Shown: piece after piece, positions 1-7,818 of the stretch
Numbering within the stretch: position 1 is the stretch's first letter
Layout: every line of letters begins with the position of its first letter
Assembly (NCBI RefSeq): GCF_001435375.1
Contig: NZ_AYYZ01000011.1
Location: 1 to 41,329, forward strand
Source: Ligilactobacillus araffinosus DSM 20653
GTDB taxonomy: Bacteria; Bacillota; Bacilli; Lactobacillales; Lactobacillaceae
Length of the DNA: 41,329 nucleotides
Direction: 5' to 3'
Notes under the pieces: generated by a model
What the model was told of the DNA's origin: nothing
The model's input: the letters and a program-made list of their open reading frames with translations, nothing else
The model's database searches: none
Made by a program: the position numbers and the translations under genes

Positions 1-765
1 AATGAAGGGACAACGACAATCACACCGGATAACAACCCAGACAACTTAGATTTGACCAAGAAGGTTACCCGGACGATCAATTACGTAGATGCTAATGGTA
101 AACAATTAGCACCAAACGTAACGCAAACGATTACGTTTACCCGGAACGCAACGGTTAACAAAGTTACTGGTAAAGTAACTTACAGCAATTGGCAATCAAG
201 CGGTAACGATGGTTACGATGCTGTTGAATCACCAATTGTTAAAGACTACACACCAACTCAAAAGACAGTTGAAGCTGAAAACAATGTTTCAGTAAATTCT
301 GCTAATCAAGTTGTTAATGTTGTCTACACAGTTGATAAACCAACAACACCAGAACAAAAGCCGAGCGAACCAGCCAAGAAGCCGGCAGCACCAGAACAAA
401 AGCCGAGCGAACCAGCTAAGAAGCCTCAGGCATCAGTTGAAAAGTCGACTGAACACGTTCAACCATTGAAGAAACCTGTTCAAACTGCTAAAACAGTAGC
501 AAGTCAATCATCGAAGGTTGAAGTGGTAAAGAAGACAGTTTCATCAACTAATGAAGGAACGGTTCGTGTTGTAGAGCAATCAACCAAGATTGAAAAGCAA
601 ACACCAAATAATTTAGCTACTCAACCAAATGAAAATAAGAATACTTTGCCGCAAACCGGTGAAGATTCATCAAATCATTCGTTGTTTGGTGAATTGTTGC
701 TCGTTCTTTCAGGATTGCTTGGATTCTTTGGAATCGGAAAACGAAAAAAAGATAAAGAAGAATAG
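1..765 (+). CDS. LPXTG-anchored mucus-binding-type surface protein, C-terminal part
   Basis: The frame is open from the first base, so the gene is cut by the window edge; only the last 254 residues are present. The visible part holds one domain with the TRTINYVDANGK and VTQTITF signatures of the Muc_B2 repeats of lactobacillal mucus-binding proteins. A Pro/Lys/Glu-rich wall-spanning stretch follows with two nearly identical 14-residue units, then a Thr/Ser/Lys-rich linker. The C-terminus is a sortase A signal: LPQTG (646-660), a hydrophobic segment and a KRKKDKEE tail. The protein is therefore expected to be covalently linked to peptidoglycan and exposed for adhesion to mucus or other glycans. 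Ligand and number of upstream repeats cannot be seen. A terminator follows immediately. Confidence 0.93.
   Translation, partial: NEGTTTITPDNNPDNLDLTKKVTRTINYVDANGKQLAPNVTQTITFTRNATVNKVTGKVTYSNWQSSGNDGYDAVESPIVKDYTPTQKTVEAENNVSVNSANQVVNVVYTVDKPTTPEQKPSEPAKKPAAPEQKPSEPAKKPQASVEKSTEHVQPLKKPVQTAKTVASQSSKVEVVKKTVSSTNEGTVRVVEQSTKIEKQTPNNLATQPNENKNTLPQTGEDSSNHSLFGELLLVLSGLLGFFGIGKRKKDKEE
349..432 (+). repeat. Two tandem 42-bp units coding a Pro-rich wall-spanning repeat
   Basis: Two adjacent copies (349-390 and 391-432) encode PEQKPSEPAKKPAA and PEQKPSEPAKKPQA and differ at few bases. They lie between the Muc_B2-like domain and the LPQTG signal, where such repeats act as a cell-wall spacer. Copy number could vary by slippage or recombination. 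Confidence 0.9.
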
Positions 766-773
766 TGGCAAAT

Positions 774-809
774 AAAAAACGCTCTCCAGTAATGGGGGCG
801 TTTTTTTTG
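774..809 (+). terminator. Rho-independent terminator of the surface protein gene
   Basis: A stem (AACGCTCTCC against GGGGGCGTT, with a small imperfection) is followed by eight T residues about 10 bases after the stop codon. Confidence 0.8.
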
Positions 810-816
810 TAAAAAA

Positions 817-856
817 TAAAAATTCCGCTAAGCAGTTGCTGCTTAACGGAATTTTT
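817..856 (-). terminator. Rho-independent terminator of the DUF1836 gene
   Basis: A nearly perfect hairpin (AATTCCGCTAAGCAG, loop TTG, and its complement with one mismatch) abuts the minus-strand stop codon and is followed on the minus strand by a T-rich run. It also backs up the plus-strand terminator just before it. Confidence 0.85.
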
Positions 857-1340
857 AATGCTCATTGATTAAATGTTCACTGATAATTTTACAAATCACG
901 GTTTGAATAATAAGGTTCAATGCTAATTCGGCCCGGCTAGATTCATCAAAATGCAGTTCAAGATTAAAGTGGTGCAAATCAAGATCTGCAAATGCAGTGT
1001 TGAAAGCTTTGCAAAATGAATTGTAATTTTCCTGGTAATTATCTTGGACGTTGGAAATCAGCCATTCATGAATATCATCAAGCGAGTAGACCTGTTTCAT
1101 GATGGTGATTAGAATCAGCGAAGCAACGTGTTCTTGTGAATATTTCTTTTTGATTGGTTTAGGCATTAATCCTTTTTTGACGTAGCTGTTCACCATCGAC
1201 GCGGTAATCGGGACTGAAATAAGCGATTGAAGGTATCGGTTTCCAAGATTAACGACCTGATCCATATAAAGGGCTAGATCTGGTAGTTCCTTCCATTGCG
1301 GAAGGTGAGGAGCGTTTGCAAGTAATTCATCAGTCTTCAT
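855..1340 (-). CDS. DUF1836 domain-containing protein
   Basis: A 161-residue cytoplasmic protein with no membrane segment. The sequence around residues 40-75 (SVPITASMVNSYVKKGLMP, then KKKYSQEHVA) is the characteristic part of DUF1836 proteins, which resemble a MerR-like winged helix: a helix, a turn with MVNSYVKKG, then a basic segment. The rest is helical and acidic. A DNA-binding or regulatory role is inferred from this likeness only. The ATG start has an AAGGA ribosome site about 10 bases upstream. It is transcribed away from the hemolysin III-type gene from a shared intergenic region. Confidence 0.82.
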   Translation of the reverse strand: MKTDELLANAPHLPQWKELPDLALYMDQVVNLGNRYLQSLISVPITASMVNSYVKKGLMPKPIKKKYSQEHVASLILITIMKQVYSLDDIHEWLISNVQDNYQENYNSFCKAFNTAFADLDLHHFNLELHFDESSRAELALNLIIQTVICKIISEHLINEH

Positions 1341-1373
1341 TATATTAAATCCTTCTTTAACTAATTTAGTCTT

Positions 1374-1382
1374 ATTATATCA
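1374..1382 (-). promoter_or_regulatory. Extended -10 promoter element of the DUF1836 gene
   Basis: Read on the minus strand this is TGATATAAT, a full extended -10 box, 34 bases upstream of the start codon. No good -35 hexamer is seen, as is common with extended -10 promoters. Confidence 0.6.
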
Positions 1383-1449
1383 TGTTTTAAAATTTTAATT
1401 GAAAATTAAATGTTTGCTTTGAAATTGTTTGTTATTTTAATTCGCTTCA

Positions 1450-1479
1450 TCTAGAATTAAAGTCTAGATATGGTATAAT
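1450..1479 (+). promoter_or_regulatory. Promoter of the hemolysin III-type gene with an inverted repeat
   Basis: TGGTATAAT is an extended -10 (TATAAT at 1474-1479). Directly upstream, at 1450-1468, lies TCTAGA, seven bases, TCTAGA. Because each half is itself palindromic the element is a dyad, and it covers the place of the -35 hexamer (about 1451-1456). This is where a repressor operator would lie; the regulator is unknown. Confidence 0.55.
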
Positions 1480-1506
1480 TATGTTATATATTTTGGAGGC
1501 GATAAT

Positions 1507-2136
1507 ATGACACATAAAGAACAGATTATCAATGAAATATTAAGTGCAGTTACCCATGCAATTGGAATTGGCTTAAGTATTTGGGGATTAGTGTTATTGA
1601 TTTTAAAAGGAATCAGAACGAATTCGATCTTGGTTGCAGTTACGGTGATCATTTATGGAATAACGTTAATCGGATTATATTTGTTTTCAACCCTTTTTCA
1701 TTCGTTGTACTTTACAAAATTTAGTCGAATTTTCCAATGTTTTGATCATTGCGGGATTAACTTATTGATTGCTGGTACTTACACACCGTATTGTTTACTG
1801 GCAATTCGCGGCTGGCTGGGAATCGGAATGCTGGTTGTGATTTGGGCACTTGCCATTGGCGGAATGGCCTATCATTTATTTGCTAAAAACCGGCAGCAAA
1901 AGGTTGAAACTCTTTTGTACATTTTAATGGGATGGATGTGTTTACTGGGAGCCAAATCGCTATTAACGAGTTTAGGAATCACTTCATCGTGGTTATTGGT
2001 TGCTGGTGGAGTAATTTTTACCCTTGGAGCATTGATTTACAGTATTCGTAATTTACGATTTGCGCACGTAATTTGGCATTTGCTGGTGATGGGCGGGACG
2101 GCATGCATGTTTTTGTCGATTTATCTGTTCATTTAA
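1507..2136 (+). CDS. trhA: Hemolysin III family (TrhA/PAQR-type) membrane protein
   Basis: A 209-residue polytopic protein with about seven hydrophobic helices. The N-terminal EILSAVTHAIGIGLS, STLFHSL and FQCFDHCGINLLIAGTYTP segments, and a late HVIWHLLVMGG, are family signatures. The spaced Ser, His, Asp and His residues correspond to the metal site of PAQR proteins. The family is named for a Bacillus cereus hemolysin, but most bacterial members are housekeeping proteins linked to membrane energetics or fluidity, so a toxin role should not be assumed. GGAGGC precedes the ATG by about eight bases. Confidence 0.9.
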   Translation: MTHKEQIINEILSAVTHAIGIGLSIWGLVLLILKGIRTNSILVAVTVIIYGITLIGLYLFSTLFHSLYFTKFSRIFQCFDHCGINLLIAGTYTPYCLLAIRGWLGIGMLVVIWALAIGGMAYHLFAKNRQQKVETLLYILMGWMCLLGAKSLLTSLGITSSWLLVAGGVIFTLGALIYSIRNLRFAHVIWHLLVMGGTACMFLSIYLFI

Positions 2137-2194
2137 TTTAAATTTATAAAATTGTGGTGTAAACGCTTGCTGTTATCAAATCATAATGGTACTC

Positions 2195-2200
2195 TATAAT
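2195..2200 (+). promoter_or_regulatory. -10 element upstream of the ArsR-type gene
   Basis: A consensus TATAAT lies 31 bases before the start codon. No convincing -35 hexamer is present at 16-18 bases. Confidence 0.5.
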
Positions 2201-2231
2201 TGAAATTGGTTTATGAAAGAAGTGGGGAAGG

Positions 2232-2567
2232 ATGGCAGTTAGCAAGTTAAATCAACAGCAAGAAGCTGCGATTAAATCGTTTGAAAAAGACTTTAATGTA
2301 ATGCATGCATTGGCAGATCGAAATCGGCAAAAAATCATCGTACTCCTTGCTCACCACTTAGATGATGGGTTGACAGTAACTTCAATCACGGAGAGAATGG
2401 CAATTACTCAACCCGCGGTTTCGCATCATCTTAAGATTTTGCGGGATGCAGGGATTGTTTCGTTTCATAAAAAAGGGCTTCAAAGTGTCTATTATTTAAC
2501 ACTCAAAGAACCGTTAAAGAGATTAGAACAATCTTTAAAGGGGTTACGGACGAAGTTTGAAAAGTAA
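2232..2567 (+). CDS. ArsR-family winged-helix transcriptional regulator
   Basis: A 111-residue protein with the ArsR-type fold: LADRNRQKIIVLL, then the helix-turn-helix MAITQPAVSHHLKILRDAGIV, then a beta-wing FHKKGLQSVYYLTL. No Cys-based metal site (such as ELCVCDL) is visible, so it is not an obvious arsenic or cadmium sensor. The start is preceded by GGGGAAGG at rather short spacing. It stands alone between a promoter and a terminator, with no linked transporter or enzyme that would name its effector. Confidence 0.88.
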   Translation: MAVSKLNQQQEAAIKSFEKDFNVMHALADRNRQKIIVLLAHHLDDGLTVTSITERMAITQPAVSHHLKILRDAGIVSFHKKGLQSVYYLTLKEPLKRLEQSLKGLRTKFEK

Positions 2568-2596
2568 TTAAAAGGTAAAAAATTAAAGACTTATGC

Positions 2597-2628
2597 GAGA
2601 CTGAGCGATGAGCGCAGCCTCATTTTTT
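2597..2628 (+). terminator. Rho-independent terminator after the ArsR-type gene
   Basis: The stem GAGACTGAGCG pairs with the arm ending GCGCAGCCTC, with a few mismatches, and is followed by six T residues. Confidence 0.7.
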
Positions 2629-2647
2629 ATTTTAGAAGGGAATTACA

Positions 2648-3325
2648 ATGAAATTTTACGCTGTGCGCAAAGGACGCAAACCAGGAATTTATTCAACTTG
2701 GAGTGAGTGTGAAACTCAAGTTAAGGGATTTCCCAAAGCAGAATATAAAAGCTTTCGCCAACGAACTGATGCAGAAAGTTATCTTCAAAAAAATGAAGTT
2801 TCAAATCCCCCAAAGAAGTCTTCAGCCGTCCAAAGTGGTTGGAAGAATCCAGACATTCTCTTATTTACTGACGGCGGATCCCGTAATCACGGCAATCACG
2901 CGGGAGATCATGTACATGCCGATGATAAGGCAGCCTGGGCGTTCTTGATTCGACGGGATGGACATAATGTACGCGGGACCGGCGGAGAATATGGCGCAAC
3001 TAATAACCGCATGGAATTGATGGCTTTAAGAAATGCATTGAAGGTTCTTGGACAACGCGGATGGAATCACGAAAAAATCAATGCAATCTTAGATTCGCGG
3101 TACGTTTTGCAAGCGATTCAAAAAAATTGGCTGCAATCATGGAAACGAAATGGGTGGCGCAAGTCATCTGGTGAAACAGTAGCTAATCAAGAATTATGGC
3201 AAGAAATCGATCGGCTTTTACCGTACTTTTCACAAATTAAATTTATTTGGACCAAAGGCCATGCAGATAATAAGGGAAATGTGATTGTTGATCAAATGCT
3301 GAATGCCAAAATGGACCAGATGTAA
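2648..3325 (+). CDS. rnhA: Ribonuclease HI with N-terminal hybrid-binding domain
   Basis: Cleaves the RNA strand of RNA-DNA hybrids. Residues 1-46 (KFYAVRKGRKPGIYSTW, then YKSF) form the viroplasmin-type hybrid-binding domain also found in eukaryotic RNase H1. The catalytic domain begins near residue 70 with LFTDGGS. Visible active-site residues are D75, E123 (NNRMEL), D149 (ILDSRYV), H205 (TKGHADN) and D215, with the same H-to-D spacing of ten as the Escherichia coli enzyme. The length, 225 residues, suits the two-domain form. GAAGGGA is the ribosome site. Confidence 0.93.
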   Translation: MKFYAVRKGRKPGIYSTWSECETQVKGFPKAEYKSFRQRTDAESYLQKNEVSNPPKKSSAVQSGWKNPDILLFTDGGSRNHGNHAGDHVHADDKAAWAFLIRRDGHNVRGTGGEYGATNNRMELMALRNALKVLGQRGWNHEKINAILDSRYVLQAIQKNWLQSWKRNGWRKSSGETVANQELWQEIDRLLPYFSQIKFIWTKGHADNKGNVIVDQMLNAKMDQM

Positions 3326-3487
3326 TTTTAATAGGACAAGGAATTTACAATACGTGATTTAAAAATATTTGAGCTTTGAAGGTCTGTTAATTAGATTTAA
3401 TTGCGGTTTATGAGGAATTATAAATTTATTAGAAAACGGTCATAAATTTTCCATTTTTAATTCAATGAATTTAGTTAAATTAAGGAT

Positions 3488-3514
3488 TGAAAACTTAATT
3501 TTAAAAGCTATAAT
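3488..3514 (+). promoter_or_regulatory. Possible promoter of the L,D-transpeptidase gene
   Basis: TTGAAA (3488-3493) and TATAAT (3509-3514) are separated by 15 bases, shorter than the optimum of 17. The TATAAT ends 15 bases before the ATG. Confidence 0.5.
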
Positions 3515-3529
3515 TAGGTAAGTAAACTA

Positions 3530-4936
3530 ATGGAGGGATTGATAGGTATCAAAGCGAAAAAGAAAGGAGCAATTATTGCGGATGTTGTAATCGCAGTAAT
3601 TGTCATTGCATTCGGTGGAATGGCAGCTTATCAAGCAAACCATTTTAATAAAGAAGTTGCCATTAATGGAGTTAATGTTGGGGGATTGACTGCAAGTCAA
3701 GCAATGTCAAAACTCGAGAACGGAAAATTAGATAATACGGTTAAAGTTGGTAATCAGGTAATTTACCAGGGAAAACAAACTGCATCCGGAGTTACCGCTC
3801 AGGATGAACCAGAAGTCAAAGCAATTTTGAAGAAACAATTTACTTTGGTTCCAACAAGTAAAACAAAAAATTACAACGTTTCATCAAATCAAAATAATCA
3901 ATACCGGACAACCGATTTGCGTAATGCGGTTGAACAAAAGTTAACGGCAATGAACGCTGACCGGACACCTGCCCGGGATGCATGTGCGGTTTTGAAAAAC
4001 GGAACAGTTTCAGTTGAAAAGGCTAAAGACGGAAAACAATACAACGTTAAGGCAATGATGAAGGAATACGATAATCAAGTCAATGATGATCACATTGATT
4101 TGAAAGCCATCATTGCCAAGCCAGTAACTGAATCAAGTCAACAAGTTCAAACTGAAAAGGCGAAGTTGCAGGATTTGGCAAATGCAACGGTTGATTACAA
4201 GGTTGAAAATCAAGATTACAATTTACCAGCTAAGCAGATGATTACATCGGCTAAATATGTTAACGGTAAGTATCAAATTAATTCAAAGGCGCTTGCAGAT
4301 AAGATTGATCAAATCAACAAGAGTCAATCGACTCTTGGCAAGAAGTTCAACTTTAAGACCTCAAACGGCAATACCATTCAAGTCCAAGGCAAAACATATG
4401 GCTGGGCAATTGATACGAAGAGTGCGGTTGCAAGTATTTTGAAAGCTTATGAAAATGGCACGAAGACCGTGGATGCTAAGAATAATATTTATGGCATTGG
4501 TTACAATGAAAACGGAACGGGTTATGGTGTAACATCAAACGATGGCATTGGTGATACCTACGCTGAACTTTCAATTGCTGATCAACACGCATGGTTTTAT
4601 CGTGATGGTAAATTAGTTGATCAGGTTGATGTGGTAACTGGGAACGTTCAATCACATAATGATACGCCCAAAGGGGTCTATTATATTATGTATAAGCAAT
4701 CTCCTTCAACATTGAAAGGTGTTGGCTATAATGGCAAGGCGTACAGTTGTAAAGTTCAATATTGGGCTCAATTTACAAATGATGGTTGTGGGTTCCACGA
4801 TGCTTCGTGGCGGACAAATTGGTCAAAAGATGCATATTTGACTCAAGGATCGGACGGGTGTGCTAATATTCGTCCAGACCAAGCTAGCCAAGTTTATAAT
4901 TCACTTTCAGTTAATGAACCGGTAATTGTGTATTAA
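3530..4936 (+). CDS. YkuD-type L,D-transpeptidase, membrane-anchored
   Basis: A 468-residue protein that would cross-link peptidoglycan stems through 3-3 bonds or attach partners to them. Residues about 14-34 form an N-terminal membrane anchor; two repeats resembling the PG-binding_4 domain (INGVNVGGLTASQA near residue 45) fill the middle; the YkuD domain is at about 345-468. Catalytic H423 (GFHDASWR) and C444 have the 21-residue spacing of the Enterococcus faecium enzyme, and S441 is kept. The motif reads SDGC, not the usual SHGC. Start choice is uncertain: the strong GGAGGG at 3532-3537 lies inside this reading frame just after the ATG, so translation may begin slightly downstream at a non-ATG codon. 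Confidence 0.88.
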   Translation: MEGLIGIKAKKKGAIIADVVIAVIVIAFGGMAAYQANHFNKEVAINGVNVGGLTASQAMSKLENGKLDNTVKVGNQVIYQGKQTASGVTAQDEPEVKAILKKQFTLVPTSKTKNYNVSSNQNNQYRTTDLRNAVEQKLTAMNADRTPARDACAVLKNGTVSVEKAKDGKQYNVKAMMKEYDNQVNDDHIDLKAIIAKPVTESSQQVQTEKAKLQDLANATVDYKVENQDYNLPAKQMITSAKYVNGKYQINSKALADKIDQINKSQSTLGKKFNFKTSNGNTIQVQGKTYGWAIDTKSAVASILKAYENGTKTVDAKNNIYGIGYNENGTGYGVTSNDGIGDTYAELSIADQHAWFYRDGKLVDQVDVVTGNVQSHNDTPKGVYYIMYKQSPSTLKGVGYNGKAYSCKVQYWAQFTNDGCGFHDASWRTNWSKDAYLTQGSDGCANIRPDQASQVYNSLSVNEPVIVY

Positions 4937-4969
4937 TAAGAAAAGATAAAGGGATGGCAAGCACAAAAT

Positions 4970-4997
4970 TTGTTTTTTGGTATGATTATGATAAAAT
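4970..4997 (+). promoter_or_regulatory. Promoter of the tmRNA gene
   Basis: TTGTTT (4970-4975) and TAAAAT (4992-4997) are 16 bases apart and end 18 bases before the inferred tmRNA 5' end. Confidence 0.55.
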
Positions 4998-5015
4998 ACT
5001 AATGTAATAGATTTT

Positions 5016-5381
5016 GGGGATGTTTAGGATTCGACAGGTATAGGTCGAGCTTAAACTGCGCTTAGTAGGTTGCGACTACTATAAAACGCTCAGTTAAATA
5101 TAACTGCAAAAAATAATAATAATTCATACGCCTTAGCTGCCTAATCGCGGTATAGCGTAAATCTTGATTAGGATCGTCCACGTTCTGATTGAGGTTTTAT
5201 ATGCAGTGGACTACGTTGCCAGTTCCCGTCTGAAATTGGCAAAAGAGATCGACCAGGCTAGTTGGTAGCGGTGGCTATGTTACACGGCGGAGTTATCAAT
5301 GAAATTTAAATAGTGTGACTATGAACGTAGATGTTTAGGTGGCGATATGCTTGGACGCGGGTTCGACTCCCGCCATCTCCA
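5016..5381 (+). ncRNA. ssrA: Transfer-messenger RNA (tmRNA)
   Basis: Rescues ribosomes stalled on broken messages, with SmpB, by adding a degradation tag. The 5' end GGGGATG pairs with CATCTCC at the 3' end to form the acceptor stem (one G-U pair), and GGTTCGACTCC gives the T arm. The tag frame is at 5106-5144: GCA resume codon, then AAA AAT AAT AAT AAT TCA TAC GCC TTA GCT GCC and TAA, that is AKNNNNSYALAA. The AA end is the protease signal. The 3' CCA is not encoded and must be added. A terminator follows. Confidence 0.97.
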
Positions 5382-5387
5382 TAAGAG

Positions 5388-5425
5388 GGCTGAAGCTAGG
5401 GAATAATCCTTCTTCAGTCTTTTTT
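5388..5425 (+). terminator. Rho-independent terminator of tmRNA
   Basis: GGCTGAAG (5388-5395) pairs with CTTCAGTC (5412-5419), one wobble, and is followed by six T residues, a few bases after the mature RNA end. Confidence 0.85.
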
Positions 5426-5463
5426 GTTAAATTCAGCTTGATAATTAGGTAGGAGAGATTTTA

Positions 5464-6180
5464 ATGAAGATTTTAATGATTGAAGATAACAAGTCTGTTT
5501 GTGAAATGATGTCGATGTTTTTTGAAAAAGAAAACTGGGATGCCACATATGCTTACGATGGTGAAGAAGCGATTGAAAAATTCAAGGCGACTCCTAATAG
5601 CTGGGATATGATCACGTTGGACTTGAACCTTCCAAAAATGGATGGAATGCAAGTTAACGCTGAAATTCGGAAAATTTCAAAAACCGTTCCGATTATCATT
5701 TTGACGGCTCGAGATTCAGAAAGCGACCAAGTTTTAGGATTGGAAATGGGAGCGGATGATTATGTTGTCAAGCCGTTTTCACCAATTACTTTAATCGCCC
5801 GGATTAAAGCACTGCATCGGCGAGCAATGATGAATGGTGATGATAAAGCAGATACGAATACGGCTGAAAAATTCGATGTTGTAACTGATCATTTAAAATT
5901 AAGTACGACAACACGTGAAGTTTTTTTGGATGGTAAACCGTTAAATAATTTAACACCAAAGGAATTTGACCTTTTAAAGACCCTAGCTCAAAAGCCACGT
6001 CAAGTTTTTTCTCGAGAACAATTACTGCAACTTGTATGGGATTATGAATACTACGGCGATGAGCGAACAGTTGATGCCCATATTAAAAAAATCCGGCAAA
6101 AAATTGAAAAAGTCGGACCGCAAGTTATTCAAACTGTTTGGGGTGTCGGTTATAAATTTGATGATTCAGAGGTAAAGTAA
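5464..6180 (+). CDS. OmpR/PhoB-family response regulator
   Basis: A 238-residue two-domain regulator. The receiver domain (1-120) shows the acidic pair E7-D8, phosphoacceptor D53 (TLDLNLPKMDG), T81 (ILTARD) and K103 (VVKPF). The C-terminal winged helix (about 140-232) has LTPKEFDLL and RTVDAHIKKIRQKI ending in VWGVGYKF. The histidine kinase gene starts one base after its stop codon, so the two form an operon and almost surely a cognate pair. The GTAGGAGAG ribosome site is strong. The signal and target genes are not evident from the neighbours. Confidence 0.94.
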   Translation: MKILMIEDNKSVCEMMSMFFEKENWDATYAYDGEEAIEKFKATPNSWDMITLDLNLPKMDGMQVNAEIRKISKTVPIIILTARDSESDQVLGLEMGADDYVVKPFSPITLIARIKALHRRAMMNGDDKADTNTAEKFDVVTDHLKLSTTTREVFLDGKPLNNLTPKEFDLLKTLAQKPRQVFSREQLLQLVWDYEYYGDERTVDAHIKKIRQKIEKVGPQVIQTVWGVGYKFDDSEVK

Positions 6181-6181
6181 A

Positions 6182-7705
6182 ATGAAGTTTAAGTTCAAAC
6201 TTCTGTATCAGCAAATGGCAATATTTTTTACAATGATTGTTTGTTTTCTTGCAATTGTTGGAGTATTACTTTTTCATTTAACTAAAGAGAATGTATATCA
6301 AGATGCTTGGACACGCATGGAGGGCTATGCTCAAAGTATTCGCGATAATGCATTGAAGTTAACTACAGATAGTCAAGGAAAAACACAGATTACCTTAGAC
6401 GCAGAAGTACTTCATGATAGTGAAATGATATTAAAAAATAACGATGTCCACTTTACGATATATGTAAGTCCTGATCAGGTTCTTTATCCGCAATATGGCT
6501 TTAAATCAACAATTTCAAAGAATGATTGGAAAGCTCTTCAAAGTGGCAAAATTTTAAAGCGTCGTGACGATCTTGCAGGGAAAGGTAGACTTTTTAAGGA
6601 TGATCATGGATCACATCCTAAAGTACATTCTAGGTTTATGCCTAAACAAAGAATGACAGATATCTTTATGCCATGTTTTGATGTTAATGGCCAACTTGTG
6701 GCGGTAATTTCAGTTGCATCAGCCGTTTCAAATATTCATAATGATTTTCGTAAAGTTCAGCAAAACTTAATAGTTGCATTAATGATCTGCACAGTTTTAG
6801 GGTTTATTATTAGTTATTTAATTGCTCGTTATATCACTAAACGAATAAAGAAAATGCAGGCTGCAACTCGGCAAGTTGCGGAAGGAAACTTTGATGTTCA
6901 AATTCAACATGGTAATCAGGATGAACTTGACGAACTGGCAATTGATCTTAATCAAATGGTTGGTTCGTTAAAAAAATCATCAGAAGAAATTCAACGCCAA
7001 GAACAACGGCGAAAAGAGTTTTTTGCAAATGCTGCTCACGAAATGCGAACACCATTAACGACAATTAACGGGCTTCTTGAAGGCTTGAAATATGATGCAA
7101 TTCCAGAAAATAAAAAAGATGAAAGTATTGACTTAATGCGTGATGAAACAAAACGACTGATTCGACTTGTCAATGATAATCTTGACTATGAGCGAATTCG
7201 ATCAGGTTCAATGCAGCTTAATTTAACAAAATTTAATGCAACCGAGGCTTTGAATAAAATCATGCGACAATTAACTCCAAAGGCAGATGAAGCACATGAC
7301 CATTTTGAAATGCAGACGCAGGAAGACATTCCCGTGTGTGCAGACTATGATCGTTTCACGCAAATTTTCTATAATATCATTCAAAATGCGATCCAGTTTA
7401 CAACTGATGGAACAATCAAAGTGGTCGTTAAACGACGTGAAAAGCAAACTGGAACAGAAATTAAGGTTTCAGATACTGGAATCGGAATGAGTCAGGAACA
7501 GTTGGATAATATTTGGGAACGCTATTATAAGGCTGATCAGTCACGCGCTCGGACAAAAGGTGAGTCTGGATTGGGACTTGCAATCGTTCACCAATTGATT
7601 CAACAGCATAAAGGAAAAATCAAGGTTACAAGTACCGAAGGTAAAGGAACAACGTTTACGTTATTCTTCCCAGATCGAGAAATTGCAACCGCAAAGAAAA
7701 AATAG
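6182..7705 (+). CDS. Membrane sensor histidine kinase, partner of the preceding regulator
   Basis: A 507-residue kinase with the classic layout: transmembrane helix at about 8-33, an extracytoplasmic sensor of some 160 residues, second helix at about 194-214, HAMP linker to about 267, then HisKA with H286 in NAAHEMRTPL. The ATPase domain shows the N box NIIQNAIQF, the G1 box DTGIGM and the G2 box ESGLGLAIV. All catalytic residues are present, so it should be active. The sensor region is basic in part (KRRDDLAGKGR) and gave no recognisable fold. The start lies one base after the regulator stop, which implies translational coupling. The signal is unknown. Confidence 0.94.
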   Translation: MKFKFKLLYQQMAIFFTMIVCFLAIVGVLLFHLTKENVYQDAWTRMEGYAQSIRDNALKLTTDSQGKTQITLDAEVLHDSEMILKNNDVHFTIYVSPDQVLYPQYGFKSTISKNDWKALQSGKILKRRDDLAGKGRLFKDDHGSHPKVHSRFMPKQRMTDIFMPCFDVNGQLVAVISVASAVSNIHNDFRKVQQNLIVALMICTVLGFIISYLIARYITKRIKKMQAATRQVAEGNFDVQIQHGNQDELDELAIDLNQMVGSLKKSSEEIQRQEQRRKEFFANAAHEMRTPLTTINGLLEGLKYDAIPENKKDESIDLMRDETKRLIRLVNDNLDYERIRSGSMQLNLTKFNATEALNKIMRQLTPKADEAHDHFEMQTQEDIPVCADYDRFTQIFYNIIQNAIQFTTDGTIKVVVKRREKQTGTEIKVSDTGIGMSQEQLDNIWERYYKADQSRARTKGESGLGLAIVHQLIQQHKGKIKVTSTEGKGTTFTLFFPDREIATAKKK

Positions 7706-7711
7706 GAAAAA

Positions 7712-7743
7712 AGAGATCGTGGTGAGTGCCACGATCCCTTTTC
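7712..7743 (+). terminator. Rho-independent terminator of the two-component operon
   Basis: GATCGTGG, loop TGAGTG, CCACGATC, then a CCCTTTTC tail shortly after the kinase stop codon. Confidence 0.7.
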
Positions 7744-7781
7744 TGCATTTTATGGTAGTTTTCGTTCAAAAGCGATTCATG

Positions 7782-7787
7782 TATAAT
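7782..7787 (+). promoter_or_regulatory. -10 element of prfB
   Basis: A consensus TATAAT lies 31 bases before the prfB start codon, downstream of the terminator of the previous operon. The -35 region (about 7759-7764) is a poor match. Confidence 0.5.
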
Positions 7788-7818
7788 GAAAGAGAATTAA
7801 TATCAAAGGAGAATCAAA

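Noticed and set aside
617-865. An 82-codon minus-strand open frame across the end of the surface protein gene
   Set aside because: It spans two terminators and the sortase signal of the real gene, so it is not a plausible gene.
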